NCBI RefSeq assembly: GCF_001571325.1
Contig: NZ_BCTO01000030.1
Span: forward strand, 1-64,000
Direction of reading: 5' to 3'
DNA from: Delftia tsuruhatensis NBRC 16741
Lineage (GTDB): Bacteria > Pseudomonadota > Gammaproteobacteria > Burkholderiales > Burkholderiaceae_C
Length of the DNA stretch: 64,000 nt
Shown: positions 50,812-60,508 of the stretch, in pieces
How the letters are laid out: each line of letters begins with the position of its first letter
How positions within the stretch are numbered: the stretch's first letter is position 1
Notes under the pieces: model-generated
Told to the model about the DNA's origin: nothing
What the model saw: the letters and a program-made list of their open reading frames with translations, nothing else
Database searches by the model: none
Program-made: the position numbers and the translations under genes

Positions 50812-52409
50812 CAGTGGCGGAAGTGGCGCACGCCGGTGAAGACCATGGCCACGCCGCGCTCGTTGGCGGCGTCAATGACTTCCTGGTCGCGCATGGAGCC
50901 GCCGGGCTGGGCCACGCAGGTGGCGCCTGCGTCAACGACCACGTCCAGGCCGTCGCGGAAGGGGAAGAAGGCATCGCTGGCCACGACCGTGCCCTGCAGG
51001 CTCAGCTTGGCGGCCTCGGCCTTGATGGAGGCGATGCGCGCCGAGTCCAGGCGGCTCATCTGGCCTGCGCCCACGCCCATGGTCATGCCGTTCTTGCAGA
51101 ACACGATGGCATTGCTCTTGACGTACTTGGCGACCTTCCAGGCGAACAGCAGGTCCTGCAGTTCTTCGGGCGTAGGCTGCTTGACGGTGACGACCTTGAG
51201 GTCGGCCAGGGCCAGCTCACGGTTGTCGGCGGTCTGCAGCAGCAGGCCCGAGCCGACGCGCTTGGCGTCCACGGCGTTGCGGCCCTGGTCCCAGGCGCGC
51301 TCGCCGCCGGCCGGCAGGGCGATCTTCATGAGGCGCACATTGACCTTGGGCTTGAAGATTTCCAGCGCCTCGGCCGTGAAGTCGGGGGCCATCAGCACCT
51401 CGACGAATTGCTTGACCACGGCCTCGGCCGCCGCCTTGTCCACCGTGCGGTTGAAGGCGATGATGCCGCCGAAGGCGCTGGTGGGGTCGGTCTGGAAGGC
51501 CTTGGCATAGGCTTCGTGCGCGTCCTTGCCCACGGCCACGCCGCAGGGGTTGGCGTGCTTGACGATCACGCAGGCGGGCTGCTCGAAGCTCTTGACGCAT
51601 TCCCAGGCGGCATCGGCGTCGGCGATGTTGTTGTACGACAGCTCCTTGCCCTGCAGCTGCTCGCCCGTGACCAGGGAGCCGGGGGCCGGATACAGGTCGC
51701 GGTACAGGGCGGCCTGCTGGTGGCTGTTTTCGCCGTAGCGCAGGTCCTGCACCTTGGTGAAGTGGCCGTTGCTCTGGCCCGGGAAGGCGCTGCGCTCTGG
51801 CACGTAGGCTTCGGAGAGCTTGTCGTCCTCGAACTTCACGCTGGACAGGTAGTCGCTGATGGCGCCGTCGTATTGGGCAATGCGGTTGAAGGCGGCCACG
51901 GACAGCGCAAAGCGCAGCTTGTCGGAGAGCTTTCCGTTGGCCTTGAGTTCGGCCAGCACGGCCTCGTACTGGCCGGCATCGGTGATCACGCCCACGTCGG
52001 CCCAGTTCTTGGCGGCAGAGCGCACCATGGCCGGGCCGCCGATGTCGATGTTCTCGATGGCGTCGGCCAGCGTGCAGCCGGCCTTGGCCACGGTGGCCTC
52101 GAAGGGGTAGAGGTTCACCACCAGCAGGTCGATGGTGTCGATGCCGTGCTCCTTGAGGGCCGCCATGTGGGCGGGCAGCTCGCGGCGCGCCAGCAGGCCG
52201 CCGTGGACCTTGGGGTGCAGGGTCTTGACGCGGCCGTCCAGCATCTCTGGGAACTGGGTGACTTCGGCGACCTCGGTCACGGGCAGGCCGGCCTCGGCCA
52301 GCAGCTTGGCGGTGCCGCCGGTGGACAGCAGCTTGATGCCCAGGGCGTGCAGGCCTTGGGCGAATTCGACAATACCGGTCTTGTCAGAGACGGAGAGCAG
52401 GGCGTTCAT
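50811..52409 (-). CDS. purH: Bifunctional AICAR transformylase / IMP cyclohydrolase
   Basis: 532 aa. The N-terminal IMP cyclohydrolase domain ('[17 protein letters not shown]', '[11 protein letters not shown]', '[20 protein letters not shown]') is joined to the C-terminal transformylase ('[11 protein letters not shown]', 'DPTSAFGG', 'SDAFFPFRD'). It catalyses the last two steps of de novo IMP synthesis. It lies 44 bases after fis on the same strand, the dusB-fis-purH order typical of betaproteobacteria. Confidence 0.97.
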   Translation of the reverse strand: MNALLSVSDKTGIVEFAQGLHALGIKLLSTGGTAKLLAEAGLPVTEVAEVTQFPEMLDGRVKTLHPKVHGGLLARRELPAHMAALKEHGIDTIDLLVVNLYPFEATVAKAGCTLADAIENIDIGGPAMVRSAAKNWADVGVITDAGQYEAVLAELKANGKLSDKLRFALSVAAFNRIAQYDGAISDYLSSVKFEDDKLSEAYVPERSAFPGQSNGHFTKVQDLRYGENSHQQAALYRDLYPAPGSLVTGEQLQGKELSYNNIADADAAWECVKSFEQPACVIVKHANPCGVAVGKDAHEAYAKAFQTDPTSAFGGIIAFNRTVDKAAAEAVVKQFVEVLMAPDFTAEALEIFKPKVNVRLMKIALPAGGERAWDQGRNAVDAKRVGSGLLLQTADNRELALADLKVVTVKQPTPEELQDLLFAWKVAKYVKSNAIVFCKNGMTMGVGAGQMSRLDSARIASIKAEAAKLSLQGTVVASDAFFPFRDGLDVVVDAGATCVAQPGGSMRDQEVIDAANERGVAMVFTGVRHFRH

Positions 52410-52453
52410 GGGCGTCGGTGCAGGGAGTTTGAAAAAAGGGGAATTCGTGCCGC

Positions 52454-52687
52454 TCAGAGCATGTCGTGCTCAAGCAGCTTCTTGCGCAGCGTGTTGCGGT
52501 TCAGGCCCAGCCAGTCGGCGGCGCGGGACTGGTTGTTGTCGGCCTGGCTCATCACCACTTCCAGCAGCGGCTTTTCGACCAGGTGGATCAGCATGTCGTA
52601 CATGCCATTGGGCTTTTCGCCGTCGAGATCGCGGAAGTACCCCTCCAGGCTTTCACGCACGCATTGTTCGATGTTCTGGTTGCTCAT
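52454..52687 (-). CDS. fis: Fis-family DNA-binding protein
   Basis: 77 aa. The C-terminal HTH '[37 protein letters not shown]' is that of Fis and NtrC. It is shorter at the N-terminus than enterobacterial Fis (98 aa), as usual in this class. A nucleoid protein and global regulator. Its start overlaps the dusB stop by four bases. Confidence 0.92.
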   Translation of the reverse strand: MSNQNIEQCVRESLEGYFRDLDGEKPNGMYDMLIHLVEKPLLEVVMSQADNNQSRAADWLGLNRNTLRKKLLEHDML

Positions 52688-53754
52688 ACTGTCATTCCTG
52701 CGGGCTCTGCGAATTCGGCGCTTGTGGCGCCGGCATCGATGGCGGCTGGTATCCGGTCCATCTGCGCGCCCAGGGCGTCCAGATAGTCGGCCACGGCCTG
52801 CCATTGCACCGCGCAGTCCTCGATGGTGTTGATGTGTTGTCTGAATGCCTCGCCGCCCGGCAGGCTGCGCAGGTACCAGGCGATGTGCTTGCGCGCACTG
52901 CGCACGCCGGTGCCTTCGCCGTACAGGCTGTAGTGGTCCTGCAGATGCTCCAGCAGCAGCCGGCGCAGCTCGGCCACCAGGGGCGGGGCCATGTGCTCGC
53001 CCGTGGCCAGGAAGTGCGCGATCTCGCGGAAGATCCACGGCCGGCCCTGGGCGGCGCGGCCGATCATCACGGCATCGGCGCCCGTGTAGGCGAGCACGTC
53101 GCGCGCCTTCTCGGGGCCGGTGATGTCGCCATTGGCCACCACGGGCACGCGCACCGCCGCCTTGACGGCAGCGATGGTGTCGTACTCGGCAAAGCCCTTG
53201 TAACCCTGCTCGCGCGTGCGACCGTGCACGGTGAGCATCTGTATGCCCACCTCCTCGAAGCGGCGGGCCAGCACCACGGCGTTCCTGTGCGCGTCGCACC
53301 AGCCGGTGCGCATCTTCAGCGTGACGGGCACGCCGTGCGGGGCGCAGGCCTCTACCACAGCCTGGGCAATCTCCACGGCCAGGGCCTCGTTCTGCATCAG
53401 GGCCGAGCCGGCCCATTTGTTGCAGACCTTCTTGGCCGGGCAGCCCATGTTGATGTCGATGATCTGGGCGCCACGGTCCAGGTTGTAGCGCGCGGCCTCG
53501 GCCATCATCTCGGCGTCCGTGCCCGCGATCTGCACCGCGATGGGGCCGGGCTCGCCTTCATGGTTGGCGCGGCGCGAGGTCTTGAGGCTGTTCCACAGGT
53601 CCTTGCGCGAAGTCACCATCTCGCTGACCGCATAGCCCGCACCCAGGGCCTTGCACAGCTGGCGGAACGGCCGATCCGTCACCCCCGCCATGGGGGCGAC
53701 GAACAGGCGGTTGGCCAGGGCATGGGGGCCTATGGACAGGGGAAGGGAGGACAT
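52684..53754 (-). CDS. dusB: tRNA-dihydrouridine synthase B
   Basis: 356 aa FMN-dependent TIM-barrel: 'VAPMAGVTDRPFRQLCKALGAGYAVSEMV', 'GCPAKKVCNKWAGSALM' with the catalytic Cys, 'VTLKMRTGW', 'VHGRTREQGYKG', 'VVANGDI' and 'MIGRAAQGRPWIF'. It reduces specific uridines in the tRNA D-loop. First gene of the dusB-fis-purH-cytochrome-tag run. Confidence 0.96.
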   Translation of the reverse strand: MSSLPLSIGPHALANRLFVAPMAGVTDRPFRQLCKALGAGYAVSEMVTSRKDLWNSLKTSRRANHEGEPGPIAVQIAGTDAEMMAEAARYNLDRGAQIIDINMGCPAKKVCNKWAGSALMQNEALAVEIAQAVVEACAPHGVPVTLKMRTGWCDAHRNAVVLARRFEEVGIQMLTVHGRTREQGYKGFAEYDTIAAVKAAVRVPVVANGDITGPEKARDVLAYTGADAVMIGRAAQGRPWIFREIAHFLATGEHMAPPLVAELRRLLLEHLQDHYSLYGEGTGVRSARKHIAWYLRSLPGGEAFRQHINTIEDCAVQWQAVADYLDALGAQMDRIPAAIDAGATSAEFAEPAGMTV

Positions 53755-53897
53755 CGGGAAAGCCGGAGAAAACGCGCGCGCCGATCACAAAACGGGCGGC
53801 AACAAAGGACCAAGATTGTACCTGCCCAAATTTTCAGCAGGGCTAAAACCGGGCCGTCAAGGCGGCCAAGCGGCGAAAACAAGACAGCGCAGCGGTT

Positions 53898-54500
53898 TCA
53901 TGGTGTGGGAACGAAGGTGCGCACCTGGCCCGGAACGGCCTGCAGCCCGTAGGCGCCGAGCCGGCCCTGCCACCAGCGGCGGTTGAATTGCACGTCGGGA
54001 GAGACCTGGTCGTCGGGCATGGGGCGCAGGCCGACCTTCTGCAGCCCGGCTTTCTGCGGCCCGGCTGCGTGCAGCCCAGCCTCAAGCCCCAGGTCCAGCG
54101 CCTCGCCGTCGGCCAGCGGGCCGCGCACCACGGCCATGGCCTTGCGCCCGTCGGTCACCCAGGCGTCCAGCACCAGGGCCGGGCGGGGCTCGGGACCGGC
54201 CAGGCTCACGCAGCCTTGCAGACGCGGCTCCAGGCCCAGAGGCTCCAGCTCGCGCTGCAGCTGCTCCAGCCTGTCGGCCACGGCCGGGTCCGGCAGGGTG
54301 CAGCCCTTGGCCTGCAGCGCCTTGCCCCAGGCCGAGGTCGGTGCGGCCTCCTGGGTCGGTGGCGCCTGGGCAGCGGCCTGTGCCACCACGGTGGTGTCCT
54401 TGCCTGGCGATGGCTGCAACGCGGCGCAGCCGGCCAGGCCGGCTGCTGCCATTCCCAATGCCGCCCATCCCGCCCATCCTGCAATCCGCCCTGTCTGCAT
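53898..54500 (-). CDS. Hypothetical lipoprotein
   Basis: 200 aa from ATG 54500. The signal peptide ends in lipobox LAGC (about residue 24), so lipidation is expected. The mature part has a spaced helix 'VADRLEQLQRELEPLGLEPRL', a Cys-containing strand ('LQGCVSLAG') and an imperfect Ala-Gly-Leu repeat ('AGLHAAGPQKAGLQKVGLRP'). No family recognised. It is divergent from the DedA-like gene and has no close operon partner. Confidence 0.7.
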   Translation of the reverse strand: MQTGRIAGWAGWAALGMAAAGLAGCAALQPSPGKDTTVVAQAAAQAPPTQEAAPTSAWGKALQAKGCTLPDPAVADRLEQLQRELEPLGLEPRLQGCVSLAGPEPRPALVLDAWVTDGRKAMAVVRGPLADGEALDLGLEAGLHAAGPQKAGLQKVGLRPMPDDQVSPDVQFNRRWWQGRLGAYGLQAVPGQVRTFVPTP

Positions 54501-54595
54501 GACGCCCCCTGTTCTTTGTGGTTCCGGACCAGGCCCCACGATAGCTTCAGGCCGACAAGGCGTCAGCCAGCGCAGACCTACACTTGGCAGCACCT

Positions 54596-55129
54596 ATGGA
54601 AGTCTGGATGCATCAATTGCTGGGCTGGCTGGCGCTGCCGCAGTTCGGCCTCAGCACCGTGTTCATCGTGGCCCTGATCTCGGCCACGCTGCTGCCGCTG
54701 GGCTCGGAGCCTGCGGTGGTCGGCCTGCTCCAGCTCAATCCCGACCTGTTCTGGCAGACGGTTTTCGTGGCCACGGCCGGCAATACGCTGGGCGGGGCCA
54801 TCAGCTGGTGGATGGGCCTGGGCGCGCACAAGGCTTGGCGCGCGGCACGCGAGCGGCGGCTGGCCGGGCTGCCGCCTGAACGGGCCAAGCCGCCGCGCAA
54901 TCTGTCACGCCACGAGCGCCGCGCCCGCGTCTGGCTGCGCCGCCTGGGCGCCAAGGCCTGCCTGCTGAGCTGGCTGCCCGTGGTGGGCGATCCGCTGTGC
55001 GCCGTGGCCGGCTGGCTACGCCTGCCGTTCTGGCCCTGCGTGTTCTACATGGCCATCGGCAAGTTCCTGCGCTATGTGGTGATGACGGTGGTGCTGCTGC
55101 AGCTGCTGCCGGCCTCCTGGGCCAGCTGA
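54596..55129 (+). CDS. YqaA/DedA-like (SNARE-associated family) membrane protein
   Basis: 177 aa. Family features: 'VALISATLLPLGSEPAVVGLL' (re-entrant loop with E/P), 'FVATAGNTLGGAISWWMG', a basic cytoplasmic loop of about 45 residues (RRLAGLPPERAKPPRNLSRHERRAR) and 'LSWLPVVGDPLCAVAGWLRL' (the GD motif), then a final helix. These proteins are lipid or metabolite transporters/scramblases in the DedA sense; this short YqaA branch is uncharacterised. ATG 54596 is used; ATG 54608 is possible. Confidence 0.85.
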   Translation: MEVWMHQLLGWLALPQFGLSTVFIVALISATLLPLGSEPAVVGLLQLNPDLFWQTVFVATAGNTLGGAISWWMGLGAHKAWRAARERRLAGLPPERAKPPRNLSRHERRARVWLRRLGAKACLLSWLPVVGDPLCAVAGWLRLPFWPCVFYMAIGKFLRYVVMTVVLLQLLPASWAS

Positions 55130-55167
55130 GGCCGAAGCCCCCCACCGAAGCCCTCCCCTTTTGCGAT

Positions 55168-56091
55168 CTACGCCTGCGGCTCGCGCGCCCAGGGCGCCAG
55201 CGCGAAATGCGCGGCCAGGAAATCGATCAGCGCCTGCACGCGCGCCGGCCGGGCGCGCCCCGGCGGCGTGACGATGTGCAGGGCGATGGAGGGCACCTGC
55301 CAGTCGTCCATGCAGGTCTGCAGCGCACCCGATTGCAAATCTTCCCAGGCCAGGAATTCGGGCTGCAGGGCCAGGCCCAGCCCGGCGCGCAGGGCCGGCG
55401 CCAGGCCCTCGGCATTGTTCACGCGCATGGCCGTGGGCACGACCTGGGCGAACTCGCCGCGGCGCGCATGCACGAAGCGCCAGGCCTCGCCCAGGCGGCT
55501 GTGCACATAGCGCAGCGCCCGGTGCTGCGCCAGCTCGCGCGGATGGGTGGGGCGGCCGTGGCGCTCGAAGTATTCGGGTGATCCCACCAGCAGCAGGCGC
55601 ACCGTGCACAGGCGCCGCGCCAGCAGGCTGGAGTCGGGCAGCGAGGAGATGCGCAGCGCGATGTCGAAGCCCTGGGCCACGACGTCGATCAGCTCGTCGC
55701 TGAAGTGCAGGTCCAGCGTGACCTCGGGATGCTCGGCCATGAAGGCGGGCACGGCCGGCGCCAGGTGCGAGATGCCGAACGACATGGGCGCCGCAATGCG
55801 GATGGGGCCGCGCAGGCTCTTGGACTGCTCGCTGATCTCGGCCTCCACGGCCTCGCCCTCGGCCAGGATGCGCGCGGCCCGCTCCAGAGAGGCCTGGCCG
55901 CCGGCCGTCAGCGACATGCGCCGCGAGGTGCGGTGCAACAGGCTGGTCTTGAGCCGCGTCTCCAGCCGCGTGATGGCCTTGGAGATGGTGGGCTGGGAGA
56001 CGCCCAGCTCGGCGGCGGCCTTGGCGAAGGAGCCCGTCTCGGCCACCTTGGCGAAGACGGCCCAGGCTTCGAGGTCAGGAAGTCTTGGCAT
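55168..56091 (-). CDS. LysR-family regulator of the pirin cluster
   Basis: 307 aa. HTH 'FAKVAETGSFAKAAAELGVSQPTISKAITRLETRLKTSLLHRTSRRMSLT' is at 12-62, and the effector domain of the CrgA/aliphatic branch follows ('GPIRIAAPMSFGISHLAP', 'SSLPDSSLLARRL'). It is divergent from the pirin gene with a 102-base gap that holds a clear inverted repeat. By position it controls the plus-strand cluster and itself. The effector is unknown. Confidence 0.9.
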   Translation of the reverse strand: MPRLPDLEAWAVFAKVAETGSFAKAAAELGVSQPTISKAITRLETRLKTSLLHRTSRRMSLTAGGQASLERAARILAEGEAVEAEISEQSKSLRGPIRIAAPMSFGISHLAPAVPAFMAEHPEVTLDLHFSDELIDVVAQGFDIALRISSLPDSSLLARRLCTVRLLLVGSPEYFERHGRPTHPRELAQHRALRYVHSRLGEAWRFVHARRGEFAQVVPTAMRVNNAEGLAPALRAGLGLALQPEFLAWEDLQSGALQTCMDDWQVPSIALHIVTPPGRARPARVQALIDFLAAHFALAPWAREPQA

Positions 56092-56101
56092 GAAAGTTTT
56101 G

Positions 56102-56130
56102 GAATAGATGTCTTTGCATATTTTCTATTC
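56102..56130. promoter_or_regulatory. LysR-type operator GAATAGA-N15-TCTATTC
   Basis: Perfect 7-base arms (56102-56108, 56124-56130), 11 bases beyond the LysR start and about 64 before the pirin start, in the AT-rich divergent gap. It is the natural recognition site for the adjacent regulator. Confidence 0.65.
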
Positions 56131-56193
56131 TCTTCTTGATCGGCAAAACATAAAGTTCATCCATCGCAACACACAACGCAGCAGGAGAACACC

Positions 56194-56898
56194 ATGATCG
56201 AACGCCGTCCCTTCCAAGCCCTTGGCGGTGCCAACCACGGCTGGCTCGATGCCAAGCACCACTTTTCCTTCGCCGGCTACCACGATCCGGCCCGCATGGG
56301 CTGGGGCGCGCTGCGGGTGTGGAACGACGACACCATCGCCGCCGGCACGGGCTTCCCGCCCCATGCCCACGCCAACATGGAAATCATCACCTATGTCCGT
56401 GAAGGCGCCATCACCCACCAGGACAGCCTGGGCAACAAGGGCCGCACCGAAGCGGGCGACGTGCAGGTAATGAGCGCGGGCACCGGCATCCGCCACTCGG
56501 AATACAACCAGGAAAAGGGCACGACGCGGATCTTCCAGATCTGGATCATGCCCGACGAGCGCGGCCAGCAGCCCCCGTCCTGGGGTGCCAAGCCCTTCCC
56601 CAAGGGCGAGCGCTCGGGCAGCTTCGTGGCCCTGGCCAGCGGCCTGCCCGGTGACGAGGACGCCCTGCCCATCCGCACGGCCGCCCGGGTGCTGGGCGCC
56701 ACGCTCAAGGCCGGCGAGAGCACGGAGTACCGCATCGGCCGCGACCGCCTGGGCTACCTGGTGCCGGCCAGCGGCTCGGTGCAGATCGACGGCGTGACGC
56801 TGCAGGAGCGCGACGGCGCCGCCATCAGCGACGTCGAGACCCTGCGCGTCACGGCCCTGACCGACGCCGAGCTGGTGCTCGTCGACACGGCGCGCTGA
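56194..56898 (+). CDS. Pirin-family bicupin (YhhW-like)
   Basis: 234 aa. Two cupin barrels; metal ligands of the first are in 'FPPHAHANMEIITYVREGAITHQDS', where pirin's H-x-H and E are complete, and 'SAGTGIRHSEYN' gives the fourth. The second barrel is metal-free, as usual. Related enzymes oxidise quercetin; others act as redox-responsive regulators. GCAGGAG lies before ATG 56194. First gene of the LysR-governed cluster. Confidence 0.9.
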   Translation: MIERRPFQALGGANHGWLDAKHHFSFAGYHDPARMGWGALRVWNDDTIAAGTGFPPHAHANMEIITYVREGAITHQDSLGNKGRTEAGDVQVMSAGTGIRHSEYNQEKGTTRIFQIWIMPDERGQQPPSWGAKPFPKGERSGSFVALASGLPGDEDALPIRTAARVLGATLKAGESTEYRIGRDRLGYLVPASGSVQIDGVTLQERDGAAISDVETLRVTALTDAELVLVDTAR

Positions 56899-57006
56899 AG
56901 CGCCCTTGCCGCCCCGGCTCCGGCCGGGGCCCACCTGCCCCAACTGTCTTTCCGAATTTCCGCTGTCCCTTCCTTCACCCAACCCACTGCCTCACAGGAG
57001 ATCACC

Positions 57007-57705
57007 ATGACCGACCGCAAGTACCTCGAAGTCCTGACCCCCGCCAACAGCCAGATCATCTTCATCGACCAGCAGCCCCAGATGGCCTTCGGCGTGCAGT
57101 CCATCGACCGCCAGGTGCTCAAGAACAATGTGGTGGGCCTGGCCAAGGCGGCCAAGGCCTTCGGCATTCCCGCCACCATCACCACGGTGGAGACGGGCAG
57201 CTTCTCCGGCCACACCTATCCCGAACTGCTGGCCGTGTTCCCCGAGCACAGGCTGCTGGAGCGCAGCTCCATGAATTCCTGGGACGACCAGAACGTGCGG
57301 GATGCGCTGGCCGCCAACGCCGCCCAGGGCCGCAAGAAGATCGTGGTCTCCGGCCTGTGGACCGAGGTGTGCAACACCACCTTCGCCCTCTCGGCCCTGC
57401 ATGACACGGACTACGAGATCTACATGGTGGCCGACGCCTCGGGCGGCACGTCGCTGGACGCCCACAACTACGCCATGGACCGCATGGTGCAGGCCGGCGT
57501 GGTGCCCGTGACCTGGCAGCAGGTGCTGCTGGAATGGCAGCGCGACTGGGCCCGCCGCGAGACCTATGACGCGGTGATGGACATCGTGCGCGAGCATTCC
57601 GGCGCCTACGGCATGGGCGTGGACTATGCCTACACCATGGTGCACAAGGCCGCCGAGCGCGTGCAGCATGGCGAGACCGTGGGACCCAACCCCGCCAAGG
57701 TCTGA
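57007..57705 (+). CDS. Isochorismatase-family hydrolase (YcaC-like)
   Basis: 232 aa. Catalytic set of the cysteine hydrolase fold: Asp in 'IIFIDQQPQMAFG', Lys in 'RKKIVVSGLW' and Cys nucleophile in 'GLWTEVCNTTFALSAL', preceded by the non-proline cis-peptide. YcaC-like members usually form octamers of unknown substrate. AGGAG lies 7 bases before ATG. A 108-base gap separates it from the pirin gene. Confidence 0.9.
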   Translation: MTDRKYLEVLTPANSQIIFIDQQPQMAFGVQSIDRQVLKNNVVGLAKAAKAFGIPATITTVETGSFSGHTYPELLAVFPEHRLLERSSMNSWDDQNVRDALAANAAQGRKKIVVSGLWTEVCNTTFALSALHDTDYEIYMVADASGGTSLDAHNYAMDRMVQAGVVPVTWQQVLLEWQRDWARRETYDAVMDIVREHSGAYGMGVDYAYTMVHKAAERVQHGETVGPNPAKV

Positions 57706-57751
57706 GCGTCAGCACGCGCCAGCAGGCAAGTCCCTTCTCAGGAGTCGAACC

Positions 57752-58018
57752 ATGAAGCTCTACGCACTCTCCTTAGGAGCCGGCCTGCTGGTCGGCGTGG
57801 TCTACAGCCTGCTGCAGGTGCGCTCGCCCGCACCGCCGCTGGTGGCCCTGGTCGGCCTGCTGGGCATCCTGGCCGGCGAGCAGATCGTGCCCGTGGGCCG
57901 GCACCTGCTGCAGGGCATGGACCTGCGCAGCGCCTGCAGCAAGACGCAGGCCACCGAGCATGTGCTGGGCGAGTTGCCCGGTCGCAAGAGCACCGATGCC
58001 GATCGGCAGCACGGCTGA
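57752..58018 (+). CDS. XapX-domain (DUF1427) membrane protein
   Basis: 88 aa. The 'LGAGLLVGVVYSLLQVRSPAPPLVALVGLLGILAGEQIVP' core with two short membrane segments defines the XapX family, of unknown function. A basic tail follows (ELPGRKSTDADRQ). It stands 46 bases after the hydrolase gene with CAGGAG before the start. The family is often found beside isochorismatase-like and amidohydrolase genes. Confidence 0.88.
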   Translation: MKLYALSLGAGLLVGVVYSLLQVRSPAPPLVALVGLLGILAGEQIVPVGRHLLQGMDLRSACSKTQATEHVLGELPGRKSTDADRQHG

Positions 58019-58049
58019 CCTCTCCCCAAACCTTCAAGAAAACTGCACC

Positions 58050-60041
58050 ATGACCACGCGCAGAAAAGTCCTGGGCTCCGCAGCCACCCTTGCCATGGGT
58101 GGACTGCTGGGTTGCACCACCAACGCTCGCCAAGGAGCCTCCATGTCCGATTCCACGCCCGAAGTCGTCTTCCACAACGGCCGCTTCACCACCCTGAACA
58201 AGGCCCAGCCCACGGCCACCGCCGTGGCCGTGAAGGACGGCCGGTTCATCGCCGTGGGCACGGACGCCGAGGTGCTGGCCCTGGCCGGCAGCGGCACGCG
58301 CCGCATCGATCTGCAGCGCCGCAGCGTGCTGCCCGGCCTGTTCGACAACCACACGCACGTGATCCGTGGCGGCCTGAACTTCAACCTGGAGCTGCGCTGG
58401 GACGGCGTGCGCTCGCTGGCCGATGCGCTGGACATGCTCAAGCGCCAGGTGGCCAACACGCCCGCGCCGCAGTGGGTGCGCGTGGTCGGCGGTTTCACCG
58501 AACACCAGTTCGTGGAAAAGCGCCTGCCCACCATCGAGGAGATCAACGCCATCGCGCCCGACACGCCGGTGTTCCTGCTGCACCTGTATGACCGCGCCCT
58601 GCTCAACGCGGCCGCCCTGCGCGCCGTGGGCTACACCCGCGACACGCCCGAGCCCGCAGGCGGCGAGATCACGCGCGATGCCAACGGCAACCCCACGGGC
58701 CTGCTGCTGGCCAAGCCCAACGCCACCATCCTCTATGCCACGCTGGCCAAGGGTCCCAAGCTGCCGCTGGACTACCAGGTCAACTCCACGCGCCACTTCA
58801 TGCGCGAACTCAACCGCCTGGGCGTGACCGGCGTCATCGATGCGGGCGGCGGCTTCCAGAACTACCCCGACGACTACGAGGTGATCCAGAAGCTCAGCGA
58901 GGCCAACCAGATCACCGTGCGCCTGGCCTACAACCTGTTCACGCAAAAGCCCAAGGAGGAGAAGGCCGACTTCCTCAACTGGACGCAGAGCGTGAAATAC
59001 AAGCAGGGCAACGACTATTTCCGCCACAACGGCGCGGGCGAGATGCTGGTGTACTCGGCCGCCGACTTCGAGGACTTCCGCCAGCCGCGCCCCGACATGC
59101 CGCCCAGCATGGAGGGCGACCTGGAGGAAGTGGTGCGCGTGCTGGTGCAGAACCAATGGCCGTGGCGCCTGCACGCCACCTATGACGAGACCATCTCGCG
59201 CGCGCTCGATGTGTTCGAGAAGGTGCACCGCGACACGCCCATCGACGGCCTGAACTGGTTCTTCGACCATGCCGAGACCATTTCGGACAAGTCCATCGAC
59301 CGCATTGCGGCCCTGGGCGGCGGCGTGGCCGTGCAGCACCGCATGGCCTACCAGGGCGAGTATTTCACCGAACGCTACGGCGCACGCGCCACCGAGGCCA
59401 CGCCGCCCGTCAAGAAGATCCTGGAGCGCGGCGTGAAGACCTCGGCCGGCACGGACGCCACGCGCGTGGCGTCCTACAACCCCTGGGTGTCGCTGTCGTG
59501 GATGGTGACGGGCAAGACCGTGGGCGGCCTGCAGATGTACCCCCAGCGCAACCTGCTGGACCGCGAGACCGCGTTGCGCATGTGGACCGAGAACGTGGCC
59601 TGGTTCTCCAACGAGGAAGGCCTGCGCGGCCGCATCCAGGTGGGCCAGCTGGCCGACATGATCGTGCCCAGCAAGGACTATTTCGCCGTGCCCGAGGACG
59701 AGATCTCCTTCCTCACCTCCGACCTCACCGTGGTGGGCGGCCGCGTGGTCTATGGCGCAGGCCCCTTCCAGCAGCATGACGACAACCCGCTGCCGCCGGC
59801 CATGCCCGACTGGTCGCCCGTGCGGCGCTTTGGCGGCTACGGCGCCTGGGGCGAGCCCGAGGGCGCTGGCAGGAACTCGCTCAACCCCGCGCGCTACCGC
59901 AGCCTGGCCGCGGCCTGCGGCTGCGGCACCAGCTGCGGCATGCACGGCCACAGCCATGCCGACGCATGGGCCTCGAACGTGCCGACCTCGGACCCCCGAA
60001 GCTTCTTCGGCGCGCTGGGCTGCTCCTGCTGGATGGCCTGA
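58050..60041 (+). CDS. Tat-signal amidohydrolase, YtcJ-like, with Cys/His-rich tail
   Basis: 663 aa. The N-terminus TRRKVLGSAATLAMGGLLGC joins a twin-arginine motif to a lipobox Cys22. The amidohydrolase-3 fold has 'GLFDNHTHVIRGG' (H-x-H), central His in 'WRLHATYDE' and 'FFDHAE', and Asp in 'SAGTDATRV'. The last 60 residues add 'ACGCGTSCGMHGHSHADA' and 'GCSCWM', unusual for the family and possibly metal-binding. A second in-frame ATG at 58143 has AAGGAG before it and would give a cytoplasmic form. The substrate is unknown; it starts 31 bases after XapX. Confidence 0.88.
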   Translation: MTTRRKVLGSAATLAMGGLLGCTTNARQGASMSDSTPEVVFHNGRFTTLNKAQPTATAVAVKDGRFIAVGTDAEVLALAGSGTRRIDLQRRSVLPGLFDNHTHVIRGGLNFNLELRWDGVRSLADALDMLKRQVANTPAPQWVRVVGGFTEHQFVEKRLPTIEEINAIAPDTPVFLLHLYDRALLNAAALRAVGYTRDTPEPAGGEITRDANGNPTGLLLAKPNATILYATLAKGPKLPLDYQVNSTRHFMRELNRLGVTGVIDAGGGFQNYPDDYEVIQKLSEANQITVRLAYNLFTQKPKEEKADFLNWTQSVKYKQGNDYFRHNGAGEMLVYSAADFEDFRQPRPDMPPSMEGDLEEVVRVLVQNQWPWRLHATYDETISRALDVFEKVHRDTPIDGLNWFFDHAETISDKSIDRIAALGGGVAVQHRMAYQGEYFTERYGARATEATPPVKKILERGVKTSAGTDATRVASYNPWVSLSWMVTGKTVGGLQMYPQRNLLDRETALRMWTENVAWFSNEEGLRGRIQVGQLADMIVPSKDYFAVPEDEISFLTSDLTVVGGRVVYGAGPFQQHDDNPLPPAMPDWSPVRRFGGYGAWGEPEGAGRNSLNPARYRSLAAACGCGTSCGMHGHSHADAWASNVPTSDPRSFFGALGCSCWMA

Positions 60042-60052
60042 GGAGCACACGC

Positions 60053-60508
60053 ATGACACCCGCCATGACCCAAGCCAGTACGTTCTCCGGCCGCCTTGCG
60101 GCCGCCGCACGCCCGGTGTTCGGCAGCCAGGCCGTGCGCCTGGTGGCCTACCTGGGCCTGTGCACCGCCTATCTGCAGGGCGGCCTGGTCAAGCTCACCG
60201 ACTTTCCCGGTGCGCTGGGCGAGATGGCCCACTTCGGCCTGTCGCCGGCACCGCTGTTCGCGGTCCTGGTGATCGCGCTGGAGCTGGGCGCCTCGGCCAT
60301 GATCATCACCGGCCGGCTGCGCTGGCTGGGCGCCCTGGCGCTGGCCGCGTTCACGCTGCTGGCCACCTTCGTCGCGCTGCGCTTCTGGGAGCTTCCTGCA
60401 GGGCAGGAGCGCTTCATGGCGGCCAATTCCTTCTTCGAGCATCTGGGCCTGGTCGGCGGCTTCCTGTTCGTCGCCTGGCATGACCTGGGAGAGCGCCATG
60501 ACCGCTGA
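60053..60508 (+). CDS. DoxX-family membrane protein
   Basis: 151 aa with four membrane helices. 'YLQGGLVKLTDFPGALGEMAHFGLSPAPLFAVLVIALELGASAMIITG' is the DoxX signature, with charged residues inside the bundle. DoxX proteins accompany thiosulfate-quinone or thiol-oxidation systems; members outside those are uncharacterised. GAGGAG precedes ATG 60053, 11 bases after the amidohydrolase stop. The MFS gene starts inside its last codons. Confidence 0.88.
   Translation: MTPAMTQASTFSGRLAAAARPVFGSQAVRLVAYLGLCTAYLQGGLVKLTDFPGALGEMAHFGLSPAPLFAVLVIALELGASAMIITGRLRWLGALALAAFTLLATFVALRFWELPAGQERFMAANSFFEHLGLVGGFLFVAWHDLGERHDR

Noticed and set aside
52454..53416. 320-codon frame running through dusB into fis
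   Set aside because: Only its last 77 residues are Fis; the rest is antiparallel-composition noise from the dusB reading frame, with the true fis ATG at 52687.
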